A DNA stretch of 64,000 nucleotides from Gallionellaceae bacterium (lineage in GTDB: Bacteria; Pseudomonadota; Gammaproteobacteria; Burkholderiales; Gallionellaceae), in NCBI GenBank assembly GCA_004297065.1, contig SCUU01000140.1, positions 1 to 64,000 on the forward strand. Direction: 5' to 3'. A model generated the notes under the pieces. That model searched no databases. It saw nothing but the letters and a program-made list of their open reading frames with translations, and was not told where the DNA came from. Numbering within the stretch: the first letter of the stretch is position 1; each line of letters begins with the position of its first letter. Below are positions 52,022-61,543 of this stretch, piece by piece. A program made the position numbers and the translations under genes.

Positions 52022-55000
52022 ATGTCCCCGCAACAGTTCATCGCAAAGTGGCAAGGCAGCACGCTCAACGAGCGGCAAAGTTACCAAGCGCATTTCGCCG
52101 ACCTGTGTGCCTTGGTCGGTGTCGAGGCACCCACTCCCGCCAGCGCGGATAACTACTGCTACGAGCGCGGCGTTACCAAGACGGGCAGCAAACACGGCTG
52201 GGCGGACGTGTGGAAGCGCGGCCACTTCGCCATCGAATACAAAGCACCGGATCGCAATCTCGATGCCGCGCTCAAACAGCTGATGACCTATGCGCTGGCG
52301 CTGGACAACCCGCCGTTGCTGGTGGTGTGCGACACCCAGATCATCCAGATACACACCCATTTCACCAACGCCCCCAGCGAGATTCACACCATCGCCCTGC
52401 AAGACCTCGACGAACCAAGCAACCTCGACAAGCTGCGCTGGCTTTTCACCGCGCCGGATAAATTTCACCCGCAACGCACCATCGCGCAGATCACCGAAGA
52501 AGCAGCGGGAAAATTCGCCGCCCTCGCGCAATCGTTGAATGCCCGTGACCATGCGCCGCAAGCCGTGGCGCACTTCCTCAACCAATGCCTGTTTTGTCTG
52601 TTTGCTGAAGATGCCGAGTTGTTGCCGGAAAAATTGTTCGAGCGTCTGCTGGATAAAAGCCAGACCGATCCGGCGAAACTTTCTTCGCGCCTCGAAGAGC
52701 TGTTCAACGCCATGCGCAAGGGCGGCGACTTCGCGCTGGAAGACATCCACTGGTTCAATGGTGGTCTGTTCGAAAATATCGAAGTGTTGCCGCTTGCCAC
52801 CAGCGAAATAAAAATCCTGCACGAAGCTGCCAAGCTCGATTGGAGCGGCATCGAACCCTCCATCTTCGGTACCCTGTTCGAGCGCGGTCTCGACCCCAAA
52901 AAACGTTCGCAACTCGGCGCACATTACACCGACCAGCAATCCATCCTGCGCATCATCAACCCCGTGGTGGTCGAGCCGCTCACGGCGGAGTGGGAGGAAG
53001 CGAAACGTATCATCGCCGGGCGCGTGGCGCTGTACGAGAAGGGTGGCAAAGGCTCCAAGATCGCCATGCAGGAAGCGCAGGGCGCATTCATCACCTACCT
53101 CGAACGGCTCAAAAACTTCAAAGTGCTCGACCCCGCCTGCGGCAGCGGCAACTTCCTCTACCTTGCCCTGCGCGTGCTGAAAGACCTCGAACACAAAGCC
53201 AACCTCGAAGCCGAACAACTCGGCCTGCATCGCCAAGTGAGCATCGAAGTATCTCCCGCCAACGTGCTCGGCATAGAACTCAATCCTTATGCGGCGGAAC
53301 TGGCGCGCGTCACCGTGTGGATCGGTGAGATCCAGTGGATGCTCAAGAACGGCTACCCCATCCGCACCAGCCCCATCCTGCAAGCGCTCGACCACATCGA
53401 GAATCGGGATGCGGTGCTTGTATTCCCTCACCCTAACCCTCTCCCGGCGGGAGAGGGAACTGACTCCCCTCGCCCTCTGGGAGAGGGGCAGGGGGTGAGG
53501 GTTGCCGACTGGCCGACCGTCGATGCCATCATCGGCAACCCGCCATTCTTGGGCGGCAGCAAGATGTTGCGCGAACTGGGCGACGATTACGTTCATGCGC
53601 TGCGTGTTGAATATGAGGGGCGCGTGCCGGGCGGTGCAGACCTCGTGACGTACTGGTTTGAAAAGGCGCGCGCGCAGATCGAAGCGGGAAAATGCCAGCG
53701 TGCCGGATTGGTTGCCACCAACTCGATACGCGGCGGCTCAAATCAAGAAGTGCTGGCGAAAATCTGCGACTCCGCGCACATCTTCAACGCGTGGAGCGAC
53801 GAAGAATGGATCAACGAAGGCGCAGCAGTACGTGTATCGCTGGTGTGTTTTGGCTCCCTCGCCCAACGGGAGATAACCAGCGACTTGCCCGCTGGCGGGC
53901 TTAGTCGAATGGCTAGTAGTTCCATCAGGGCGGGGGGTGAGGGCATCACTCTCAACGGAGCACCCGTCACCACCATCCATGCCGACCTCACCGCAGGCGA
54001 AGGTCTGAATCTCACACAAGCCAAGCCGCTCAAAGAAAATGCTGGAATCTGTTTTATGGGGGCATCGAAGAAAGGTGCATTCGATATTGAAGGTGACTTG
54101 GCGCGGCAATGGCTCAAGCTGCCGAATCCGAACGGTCGATCAAATAGTGACGTACTCAAGCCTTTATGGAACGGGCTGGATGTGGCGCGCCGTCCACGCG
54201 ATGGCTGGATTGTTGATTTTGGCACGACGATGAGCGAGGCAGATGCGGCGTTATATGAAGTGCCGTTTAGCTACGTGCAACAGCACGTCAAACCGGAACG
54301 CGAAAAAAACAATCGCGAGGCTTACCGGAAATATTGGTGGCGTCACGCCGAAGCTCGGCCTGGAATGCGAAAAGCTTTAGCTGGCTTGCCGCGCTACATT
54401 GCTACTCCAGAAGTAGCCAAGCACCGTATTTTCGTATGGATGGATAAAAGTATTCTGCCAGACCAGAAGCTTTATGCCATTGCTCATTCCGACGACACCT
54501 CTTTCGGCATCCTTCATTCGCGCTTTCACGAACTCTGGGCGCTGGCGGTTTGTTCTTGGCATGGTGCTGGCAATGACCCGCGCTACACACCGACCACCAC
54601 CTTCGAGACCTTTCCTTTTCCAGAAGGAATGACACCGACGGATGCCACGTCCCTCGCCCGACCTGTCGGCCACCCTCTCCCGCAAGCGGGAGAAGGGCTG
54701 GGGGTGAGGGGTGGTGAGATTGCCACCGCTGCGAAGAAGCTGAACGAACTCCGCAACAACTGGCTCAATCCGCCCGAATGGACAGATTGGGTGCGTACAC
54801 CCGAAGAAGAAAAAGCAGGCTATCCACTACGCCCCATCGCCAAAGCTCGCCCTCTCCCCAACCCTCTCCCGCAAGCGGGCGAGGGAGCAAACGCGGAAGG
54901 CAATTTAACTTTTGCTGCCGACCTAAAGAAACGCACCCTCACCAACCTCTACAACCAGCGCCCCGCATGGCTAGACAACGCCCACAAGACCCTAGATGCC

Positions 55001-55108
55001 GCCGTCGCCAAAGCCTACGGCTGGAACGACTACACCCTCGACATGCCCGATGAAGAGATATTGCGGCGGTTATTGGCGTTGAATCTGGCGCGCGCCTCAT
55101 CTCTTTAG
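52022..55108 (+). CDS. Single-chain Type IIL/IIG (MmeI-like) restriction-modification enzyme with several repeat-derived insertions
   Basis: PD-(D/E)XK core GWADVWKRGHFAIEYKAPDRNLDAA; MTase motifs VLDPACGSGNFLYLALRVL and DAIIGNPPFLGGSKM. Confidence 0.9.
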   Translation: MSPQQFIAKWQGSTLNERQSYQAHFADLCALVGVEAPTPASADNYCYERGVTKTGSKHGWADVWKRGHFAIEYKAPDRNLDAALKQLMTYALALDNPPLLVVCDTQIIQIHTHFTNAPSEIHTIALQDLDEPSNLDKLRWLFTAPDKFHPQRTIAQITEEAAGKFAALAQSLNARDHAPQAVAHFLNQCLFCLFAEDAELLPEKLFERLLDKSQTDPAKLSSRLEELFNAMRKGGDFALEDIHWFNGGLFENIEVLPLATSEIKILHEAAKLDWSGIEPSIFGTLFERGLDPKKRSQLGAHYTDQQSILRIINPVVVEPLTAEWEEAKRIIAGRVALYEKGGKGSKIAMQEAQGAFITYLERLKNFKVLDPACGSGNFLYLALRVLKDLEHKANLEAEQLGLHRQVSIEVSPANVLGIELNPYAAELARVTVWIGEIQWMLKNGYPIRTSPILQALDHIENRDAVLVFPHPNPLPAGEGTDSPRPLGEGQGVRVADWPTVDAIIGNPPFLGGSKMLRELGDDYVHALRVEYEGRVPGGADLVTYWFEKARAQIEAGKCQRAGLVATNSIRGGSNQEVLAKICDSAHIFNAWSDEEWINEGAAVRVSLVCFGSLAQREITSDLPAGGLSRMASSSIRAGGEGITLNGAPVTTIHADLTAGEGLNLTQAKPLKENAGICFMGASKKGAFDIEGDLARQWLKLPNPNGRSNSDVLKPLWNGLDVARRPRDGWIVDFGTTMSEADAALYEVPFSYVQQHVKPEREKNNREAYRKYWWRHAEARPGMRKALAGLPRYIATPEVAKHRIFVWMDKSILPDQKLYAIAHSDDTSFGILHSRFHELWALAVCSWHGAGNDPRYTPTTTFETFPFPEGMTPTDATSLARPVGHPLPQAGEGLGVRGGEIATAAKKLNELRNNWLNPPEWTDWVRTPEEEKAGYPLRPIAKARPLPNPLPQAGEGANAEGNLTFAADLKKRTLTNLYNQRPAWLDNAHKTLDAAVAKAYGWNDYTLDMPDEEILRRLLALNLARASSL
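53425..53501. repeat. Palindromic repeat in frame in RM gene (copy 1)
   Basis: ccctcaccctaaccctctcccggcgggagaggg...cctctgggagaggggcagggggtgagg; encodes PHPNPLPAGEGTDSPRPLGEGQGVR. Confidence 0.9.
53853..53943. repeat. Diverged repeat-like segment in RM gene (copy 2)
   Basis: ctccctcgcccaacgggag...tccatcagggcggggggtgaggg; degenerate. Confidence 0.5.
54650..54711. repeat. Palindromic repeat in frame in RM gene (copy 3)
   Basis: ccaccctctcccgcaagcgggagaagggctgggggtgagggg; encodes HPLPQAGEGLGVRG. Confidence 0.88.
54849..54888. repeat. Palindromic half-unit in frame in RM gene (copy 4)
   Basis: gccctctccccaaccctctcccgcaagcgggcgagggagc; encodes LPNPLPQAGEGA. Confidence 0.85.
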
Positions 55109-55120
55109 AGAGAATTTTCA

Positions 55121-56746
55121 ATGTCCAGCAGTGGTTCATTAATGAGGTTACGCCAAGGCAACGAGGGTGAATTTCTAAACTGGCTGGAGAAGTTGGGATT
55201 GAAGGATTTTCTGCATCATTACCCGGTACGTCGGCTTGTCGAGTGGGGGTGGTTAAGTCCGCAATCCCGCGTGATATTCCCGGAGAGTTTTTTCTTGGAA
55301 GAAGATGAACCCCCTTCCTTTGAAAGTCGTCGTCGCTCAGACTTGAAAGGTGAGCAACTACTATGGGATTCGTCTTGGTTTGTCGGTGAGAGTGAGCCTT
55401 TATGGTTCCTTGATCCTTTCTTTCGACCGGGCGACAAGGAAGGGCAAGTATTGTTTGGGAAAGACTCAGCAGGAGCTTTGCCCGCAGTGCCAGAGCCTTT
55501 CATGCACCCAGACGGAGTTGAAGTCATTCCCTTTGTGGACTACTTCTTTCACTGGCAGGGATATGCATTGATTGATGTGATTCGTACTGCTGATACTTTC
55601 GGGCCGATATTACATACACCGGACTTGAAAGAACGCCTGGCCTTCATCGAAGAGGTGCGTTCAGAAAGATTGGCCGAGTGGAATCCGGAAGAAATTTTAA
55701 CCTTGCCCACTCGCTGGGGCGGACTATCAGAGCCCATGACATGGCTGTCGCACTACCGTGATTTACGTGATGCCATCCCTTTGCATAACGCAGACAGCAA
55801 TCTACTACGCAAGGGGGCATTGGAGTTGGCTGCCTACCTTGGGGTGACAGAAGAGAAGTTGGCATATGCAGTAAAGGATCAATTGTTGGTGCTGGCGCAA
55901 GATTGGCGACGGGCAAATGATCGGTACTACGAATTGACGCAACGCGCCTATCCCTATTTGCAAGCCGATATTCAAATTGCGATGGAATGGCTGTATTTCC
56001 TAACGGGGAACGAGCTCGATTTCTATTTGGATAAATGGCAATACGACACGATGGGGCAAAGGCAGTGGGCTGAACTTCATGCAGTTCTCGAATATGAGTT
56101 TTTCACCGAACGAAAGTTTTTCATTAAAACTGCACCGAAATATCTCAATGATTACTGCAAGCAATTTGTCGATGAGAGTGGCTTGAATGGTAACAACCTT
56201 GGAATTCTGGTTGATGCCATAAGAAGCACCAACTATCCGTTTGACAGTTTCTTGGGCGCATTCCGGCAAATGCATGAAGAAATGACATACCGGTTCGAGC
56301 ATAAAGGCGGGTTGGATTTTCGTGAACGCAGGCCGCTTGTTTACTACTCGGTGCTGGCGATACGGGCGGAGGGATGTTTGCGGTTCGCTTTGGAGAAGGG
56401 AGGGATGCTTGATTCCATAGAGAATCAGGGGCTGAGCAAGTACATTGAATGTCTGGCTCAGAGGCGAGGGCTAAGCAGTAAAGCCATTGAGCGATTCAGG
56501 GGGAATCTGAATAAGACGAATTTGCATGAGGCAAAGGAATACCCCATCGCATCAATCATGAAACTGAATCTGGGGTTGTCAGAAAAAGAGAATTATTTGG
56601 TTCAGGCATTCTTGAGTTGCGTGGTGGCAAGAAATTATTTTGCACATCATTACTGTTTTGACAAAGAAGTGCGGAAGAGCAAAGAGTCTGGATTCATGTT
56701 GACGGGGATATTGGTGACAGTGCTCTATTTGTTGGATGAGCGATGA
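55121..56746 (+). CDS. Uncharacterised 541-aa protein with C-terminal HEPN-like RxxxxH motif
   Basis: C-terminus FLSCVVARNYFAHHYCFDKEV in a helical context; 12 nt after the RM gene. Confidence 0.75.
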   Translation: MSSSGSLMRLRQGNEGEFLNWLEKLGLKDFLHHYPVRRLVEWGWLSPQSRVIFPESFFLEEDEPPSFESRRRSDLKGEQLLWDSSWFVGESEPLWFLDPFFRPGDKEGQVLFGKDSAGALPAVPEPFMHPDGVEVIPFVDYFFHWQGYALIDVIRTADTFGPILHTPDLKERLAFIEEVRSERLAEWNPEEILTLPTRWGGLSEPMTWLSHYRDLRDAIPLHNADSNLLRKGALELAAYLGVTEEKLAYAVKDQLLVLAQDWRRANDRYYELTQRAYPYLQADIQIAMEWLYFLTGNELDFYLDKWQYDTMGQRQWAELHAVLEYEFFTERKFFIKTAPKYLNDYCKQFVDESGLNGNNLGILVDAIRSTNYPFDSFLGAFRQMHEEMTYRFEHKGGLDFRERRPLVYYSVLAIRAEGCLRFALEKGGMLDSIENQGLSKYIECLAQRRGLSSKAIERFRGNLNKTNLHEAKEYPIASIMKLNLGLSEKENYLVQAFLSCVVARNYFAHHYCFDKEVRKSKESGFMLTGILVTVLYLLDER

Positions 56747-56786
56747 AGCGGCAACGTACCCAAGAAATCCAATTGGAGATGATGGG

Positions 56787-57266
56787 ATGACGGTACAGAT
56801 TACAGATAGTTTGGATATTGAGGGCATGCATGCAATGGTTGCTTGCGATATGTTCATTGAGCTGCATCCGAGAATCGTTAGATTGAGCGACGAGGCGGCA
56901 GAGGAATCTTGTCCAGGAGCTTTATCTACTGCATGTCACCGGGAGTTTTGGGCGAGCTGGGCTATCAAGGGCGGCAAGTTGTATTTGGTCGATGTCATCG
57001 GCAGATTCGTATTGGTCGGTGAAGAGCCGCTGTTCGCGGAATGGTATAGCGGCACTATTCGAGCTGGTGCAGGGAAGATGTTACGTCGTCCTACTATCGG
57101 TTATGGATTGTGCGAGCGAAAAATTGAAATTGAAGTGAAAGATGGCATCGCTCTGCATCAGCGCGAGTGGCGGTTTTATTTATCCGGCAATGTAATACAG
57201 GCACCGCCCGATGCGCCGCCGCCCTATGTTGGGGAGTTGCCCTCTTGGATAAGAAAAAAACAATAA
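56787..57266 (+). CDS. Hypothetical protein (in-frame upstream ATG at 56736 overlaps the previous gene)
   Basis: MTVQITDSLDIEGMHAMVACDMFIELHPR...; GGAG SD upstream. Confidence 0.65.
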   Translation: MTVQITDSLDIEGMHAMVACDMFIELHPRIVRLSDEAAEESCPGALSTACHREFWASWAIKGGKLYLVDVIGRFVLVGEEPLFAEWYSGTIRAGAGKMLRRPTIGYGLCERKIEIEVKDGIALHQREWRFYLSGNVIQAPPDAPPPYVGELPSWIRKKQ

Positions 57267-57342
57267 CGAAGGCGGCCCATTAAGTGAAATACCCCATTAA
57301 GGTGTTGCTACGGGAAATGAAGAAATTTTGCCGAAAGACACA

Positions 57343-57558
57343 ATGAAAATTTTCCTTGGATTTGACTCGGATGAAAATATTGTCTACGCCTTCGGACATG
57401 GCAATATTGATGATGATGACGAAGGCAGTCCGCCGTTTTCGTGCAATATCAAAGCGGGAAAGAAATTCCTCGGACTTTCATTTGATGAGTTAAAAATATT
57501 TGATTGGGTTGAAACGGATGATGATGGAAATTTAATCGGCAAAGGCAAGCGTCTATGA
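57343..57558 (+). CDS. Small acidic hypothetical protein
   Basis: MKIFLGFDSDENIVYAFGHGNIDDDDEGSPPFSCNIKAGKKFLGLSFDELKIFDWVETDDDGNLIGKGKRL. Confidence 0.55.
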   Translation: MKIFLGFDSDENIVYAFGHGNIDDDDEGSPPFSCNIKAGKKFLGLSFDELKIFDWVETDDDGNLIGKGKRL

Positions 57559-57629
57559 TCGTAGAGCGCAATCCTTATCGCGCCGAATGTTAGGTTGAAT
57601 TGGTGTAATCGTCCGATTACAATCTCTCC

Positions 57630-57747
57630 CTGTACACGATCAAGCCGCTCCCTGAATTTAGCCAATGGTTGTTTGGTCTGAAAGATGGCATGACGCATCG
57701 CCGATATTGCCAAGGCCATTAAGCTGGCCGCATCTCTTGAGGAGTGA
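57630..57747 (+). pseudogene. Internally deleted HigB/RelE-type addiction-module killer protein
   Basis: LYTIKPLPEFSQWLFGLKDGMTHRR (frame 1) followed in a shifted frame by ADIAKAIKLAASLEE*, the usual two ends of this toxin family. Confidence 0.8.
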
Positions 57748-57750
57748 ACC

Positions 57751-58056
57751 ATGACCAAAAAAATCAAAATCGCCGACTTGCCTGAATTCGATATTACCGA
57801 GCACCTTGATAGCGAACAGGCGATTGCGGAATACATCACTATCGTGTTGGAAGAGAACGATCCTGCGGCCTTGGCCGATGCGCTGGGGGTTGCGGCGCGT
57901 GCGCGCGGTATGAGTGAGATCGCCAAGCAATCTGGCTTGACTCGCGAGGCGTTGTATAAAGCATTGCGCCCGGATGCGCACCCTCGTTTTGATACGATCA
58001 GCCGGGTGTGTGCGGCATTGGGCGTGAAGCTGGTCGCGCAACCTGTTCATTCGTGA
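57751..58056 (+). CDS. HigA-like addiction module antidote protein
   Basis: LPEFDITEHLDSEQAIAEYITIVLEENDPAALADALGVAARARGMSEIAKQSGLTREALYKAL. Confidence 0.93.
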   Translation: MTKKIKIADLPEFDITEHLDSEQAIAEYITIVLEENDPAALADALGVAARARGMSEIAKQSGLTREALYKALRPDAHPRFDTISRVCAALGVKLVAQPVHS

Positions 58057-58105
58057 GCGGATGTTAGAATCAATCGACGTGTACTTATGTAAACAAGGAG
58101 CAAAC

Positions 58106-58336
58106 ATGCACCCGAATGTCGAACAATTGGCAAAAGAAACAATGGCGCTGGATATTGAAGACAGGGCATTGTTGGCAGGTAAGCTGCTCTTGAGTTTGGA
58201 TGAGCCCACGCCTTCTGAAGTTGAGCGCTTGTGGTTGGATGAGGCAGAGCGTCGTCTTGAAGGTTATCGTGCGGGGCGGGTGCAGGGCATTCCTGCGGAT
58301 GAGGTGTTTCGCCGCGCCATTTCCGAGTTGTCGTGA
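58106..58336 (+). CDS. Putative addiction-module antitoxin (RelB-like, TIGR02574 type)
   Basis: ALDIEDRALLAGKLLLSLDEP...VERLWLDEAERRLEGYRAGRVQGIPADEVFRRA. Confidence 0.9.
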   Translation: MHPNVEQLAKETMALDIEDRALLAGKLLLSLDEPTPSEVERLWLDEAERRLEGYRAGRVQGIPADEVFRRAISELS

Positions 58337-58647
58337 AAATCGAGTTTTTGCCTGAAGCGGATGAGGAACTCCGCGAGGCTGCACGGTATTACGAAAGCGA
58401 AGCTGCGGGAGTTGGGTTGTCGTTTATTGCCGCAGTACATAAAGCGGTGGATGAGATTGCAGAATTGCCTCTGGCTGCTCAAGTGCAACGGGCGGGTATT
58501 CGCAAGAAGGTATTGCGTCATTTTGCCTATAACCTTTTCTACGCACTTGAATCAGACATCATTGTGATTGTTGCAGTAGCGCATCAAAGAAAACGCCCGA
58601 ATTATTGGCGTTCTCGCTTAAAACTTCGTTCGAGCGGTGGGCAATGA
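58333..58647 (+). CDS. ParE/RelE-type toxin
   Basis: MKIEFLPEADEELREAARYYESEAAGVGLSFIAAV; overlaps antitoxin stop (GTG start). Confidence 0.92.
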   Translation: MKIEFLPEADEELREAARYYESEAAGVGLSFIAAVHKAVDEIAELPLAAQVQRAGIRKKVLRHFAYNLFYALESDIIVIVAVAHQRKRPNYWRSRLKLRSSGGQ

Positions 58648-59375
58648 CGTCAGGCAGTAAAAACCGCATACAGGATGAAGTGGCCTTCGTGCTGCACAGC
58701 TACCCCTTCCGCGAGACCAGTCTGGTGCTGGAGGTGTTCAGCCGGCAGCACGGGCGCGTGCCTTTGGTGGCACGCGGTGCGCGCCGTCCGAGGTCGGCGT
58801 TGCGCGGTTTGCTGATGAGCTTTCAGCCGCTGGCTTTGAGCTGGTTCGGCAAACACGAGTTGCGCACTTTGCACAGCGCGGAGTGGCAGGGCGGGCAGCC
58901 GCAGTTGCAGGGGACAGCGCTGATGTGCGGTTTCTATTTGAACGAACTGCTGCTCAATCTCACCGCGCGCGACGATCCGCACGAACACCTGTTCGACTAC
59001 TACCGGCAGACCTTGCAGCGTCTGGTGCACGAAGAAGACCATGCCGCGACCCTGCGCTGTTTTGAAAAACACCTGTTGCAGGAATTGGGTTACGCGCTGC
59101 TGCTGGAGCACGAGGCGGGCAGCAATGCACCTATCGAGGCGGGCAAGCAGTACCGCTACATTCTCGAACGCGGCGCGGTGGAGGATGCGCCGCATGCGCC
59201 GCAGGGCATGCCGATAACTGGCAAAGCCTTGCTGGACATCGCGGCGGACGATTACACTGACGCGCATAGCGCGCGCCAGGGCAAGCAATTGATGCGCATG
59301 TTGCTGAACCATCATCTCGGCGGTGTCGTGCTGCACACGCGGGAACTGATTAAGGACTTGAAGAAATATGATTAA
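58644..59375 (+). CDS. recO: DNA repair protein RecO
   Basis: [41 protein letters not shown]. Confidence 0.96.
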   Translation: MTSGSKNRIQDEVAFVLHSYPFRETSLVLEVFSRQHGRVPLVARGARRPRSALRGLLMSFQPLALSWFGKHELRTLHSAEWQGGQPQLQGTALMCGFYLNELLLNLTARDDPHEHLFDYYRQTLQRLVHEEDHAATLRCFEKHLLQELGYALLLEHEAGSNAPIEAGKQYRYILERGAVEDAPHAPQGMPITGKALLDIAADDYTDAHSARQGKQLMRMLLNHHLGGVVLHTRELIKDLKKYD

Positions 59376-60084
59376 ACTCGGGCTGAACATCGACCACGTC
59401 GCCACGTTGCGCCAGGCGCGCGGTGCGCGCTATCCCAATCTGGTGCGCGCCGCGCTGATCTGCGAAGAGGCGGGGGCGGATGCCATCACCATCCACTTGC
59501 GCGAAGACCGCCGCCATATCCAGGATGCCGATGTCGATGTCCTGCGCGGCATGTTGCAGACGCGCATGAACCTCGAATGCGCCGTGACCGGGGAGATGAT
59601 CGCCAACGCCGTGCGCGTGAAGCCGCACGACATTTGCCTCGTGCCGGAAAAACGCGAGGAGCTGACCACCGAAGGCGGGCTGGATGTGGTGAAGTATTTC
59701 GACGCGGTGCAGCACGCCACCAAGCGTTGCACCGAGGCGGGCATCCGCGTTTCGCTGTTCGTCGATGCCGACGAGCGCCAACTGGAAGCCGCGCGGAAAG
59801 CCGGGTCCCCGGTGGTCGAGATACATACGGGCAAATATGCCGATGCCGACAGCGTGCCCGAGCGCGAACATGAACTGGAGCGTATCCGCCGCGCCGCACT
59901 GCATGCCCATGCGTTGGGGCTGCAAGTGAACGCCGGACACGGCCTCAACTACCATAACGTGCGTCCCATCGTCGCCATCCCGCATATCGCCGAACTCAAC
60001 ATCGGCCACGCGGTGATTGCGGAGGCGGTGTTCATCGGTCTGGAGCAGGCGGTGAAAAAGATGAAGGCATTGCTGGTCGCATGA
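59368..60084 (+). CDS. pdxJ: Pyridoxine 5'-phosphate synthase
   Basis: [41 protein letters not shown]. Confidence 0.98.
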   Translation: MIKLGLNIDHVATLRQARGARYPNLVRAALICEEAGADAITIHLREDRRHIQDADVDVLRGMLQTRMNLECAVTGEMIANAVRVKPHDICLVPEKREELTTEGGLDVVKYFDAVQHATKRCTEAGIRVSLFVDADERQLEAARKAGSPVVEIHTGKYADADSVPEREHELERIRRAALHAHALGLQVNAGHGLNYHNVRPIVAIPHIAELNIGHAVIAEAVFIGLEQAVKKMKALLVA

Positions 60085-60464
60085 TCCTCGGCATCGGTAC
60101 TGACATCGTCGCTGTCGCGCGCATCGGAGCGGCGATAGAACGCCACGGGGCGGCATTCGCGCAAAAAATTTTGAGCGCGCAAGAGTTGCCCGAATATGCC
60201 GCGCACACCCATCCTTCGCGCTTCCTGAGCAAACGTTTCGCCGCCAAGGAGGCGCTCGCCAAAGCCACCGGGCAAGGCTTGCGCCATCCGGTGAGCCTGC
60301 AACGCATCAGCGTTACCCATGATGAACTCGGCAAACCCGCTTTTTATTTCGACGAGTTGTTGTCGGTACATTTGCGGCAGCTAGGGGTGACACGCCATCA
60401 TCTGAGCATCAGCGACGAGCGCGATATGGTGGCGGCATTTGTGATTTTGGAAGGAGAGGCGTAA
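60081..60464 (+). CDS. acpS: Holo-[acyl-carrier-protein] synthase
   Basis: [34 protein letters not shown]. Confidence 0.97.
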   Translation: MILGIGTDIVAVARIGAAIERHGAAFAQKILSAQELPEYAAHTHPSRFLSKRFAAKEALAKATGQGLRHPVSLQRISVTHDELGKPAFYFDELLSVHLRQLGVTRHHLSISDERDMVAAFVILEGEA

Positions 60465-61513
60465 TGGGGATCGGGCCGGTGATGCTGGATGTGGCGGGCA
60501 AGACGCTCGCCGCGGAGGATGAGAAACGATTGCGTCACCCATTGGTGGGCGGGGTGATTTTGTTTGCGCGCAATTACGAATCGCCGCGCCAGCTTGCGGA
60601 GTTGACTGCCGCGATTCGCGCGGTGCGCGCGCCCCCGTTGCTGATCTCGGTCGATCATGAGGGCGGGCGGGTGCAGCGTTTCCGCGAAGGCTTCACCAAG
60701 ATTCCGCCGATGCGCGAGCTGGGCAAAGTGTGGGATGCGCATCCCAAGCAGGCGCGCCATCTGGCGGAGCAGACGGGTTGGGTTCTGGCGGCAGAGTTGC
60801 GCGCGCACGGGGTGGATTTCAGTTTTGCGCCGGTGCTGGATGTGGACTACGGCGCCAGTTCCGTGATCGGCGACCGCGCGTTTCATGCCGAGCCGCAGGC
60901 CATTGCCGAGTTGGCGCACAGCCTGATGGTGGGCATGAGGAAGGCGGGCATGGCCACGGTGGGCAAACATTTTCCCGGGCACGGTTTCGTGCGCGCCGAT
61001 TCGCATCTGGAAATTCCCGTGGACGAGCGCGACTTCGCCGATATCGAAATGTGCGATTTGATCCCGTTCCGGCAGATGGTGGATTTCGGCCTCACGGCGG
61101 TGATGCCCGCGCATGTGATTTATCCCAAGATCGATCCGCAGCCGGCGGGGTTTTCCAAAGTGTGGCTGAAAGACATCCTGCGCGGCCAACTCGGCTTCGA
61201 GGGCTGCATTTTCAGCGACGATCTTTCCATGGAAGGGGCGGCGGTAGCGGGCGGCATCGTGCAGCGCGCGGAAGCGGCATTGCATGCCGGAGCCGATATG
61301 GTGCTGGTATGCAACAAACCGGAGTCGGCAGACGCGCTTTTGAACGGCCTGGTGTGGGACATGTCCGCTACGAGCAAAGCCAGATTGGCGCACATGCGCG
61401 GTCACGCACACCCCGATACGCCGGTGCAGTTGCATGAGAGCGGCGAGTACGTGAAGGCATTGCATGAAATTGCCGGCATCGGTAGCAGTAGCGGAGAGCT
61501 GGCGTTGGTATAA
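60464..61513 (+). CDS. nagZ: Beta-N-acetylhexosaminidase
   Basis: [40 protein letters not shown]. Confidence 0.97.
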   Translation: MGIGPVMLDVAGKTLAAEDEKRLRHPLVGGVILFARNYESPRQLAELTAAIRAVRAPPLLISVDHEGGRVQRFREGFTKIPPMRELGKVWDAHPKQARHLAEQTGWVLAAELRAHGVDFSFAPVLDVDYGASSVIGDRAFHAEPQAIAELAHSLMVGMRKAGMATVGKHFPGHGFVRADSHLEIPVDERDFADIEMCDLIPFRQMVDFGLTAVMPAHVIYPKIDPQPAGFSKVWLKDILRGQLGFEGCIFSDDLSMEGAAVAGGIVQRAEAALHAGADMVLVCNKPESADALLNGLVWDMSATSKARLAHMRGHAHPDTPVQLHESGEYVKALHEIAGIGSSSGELALV

Positions 61514-61543
61514 TCAGCCCATTGCTTCAATCGGTGTCGCGAC

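Noticed and set aside
51995-53596. 533-aa - strand ORF opposite the RM gene
   Set aside because: Antisense shadow; the + strand has clear nuclease and methyltransferase motifs.
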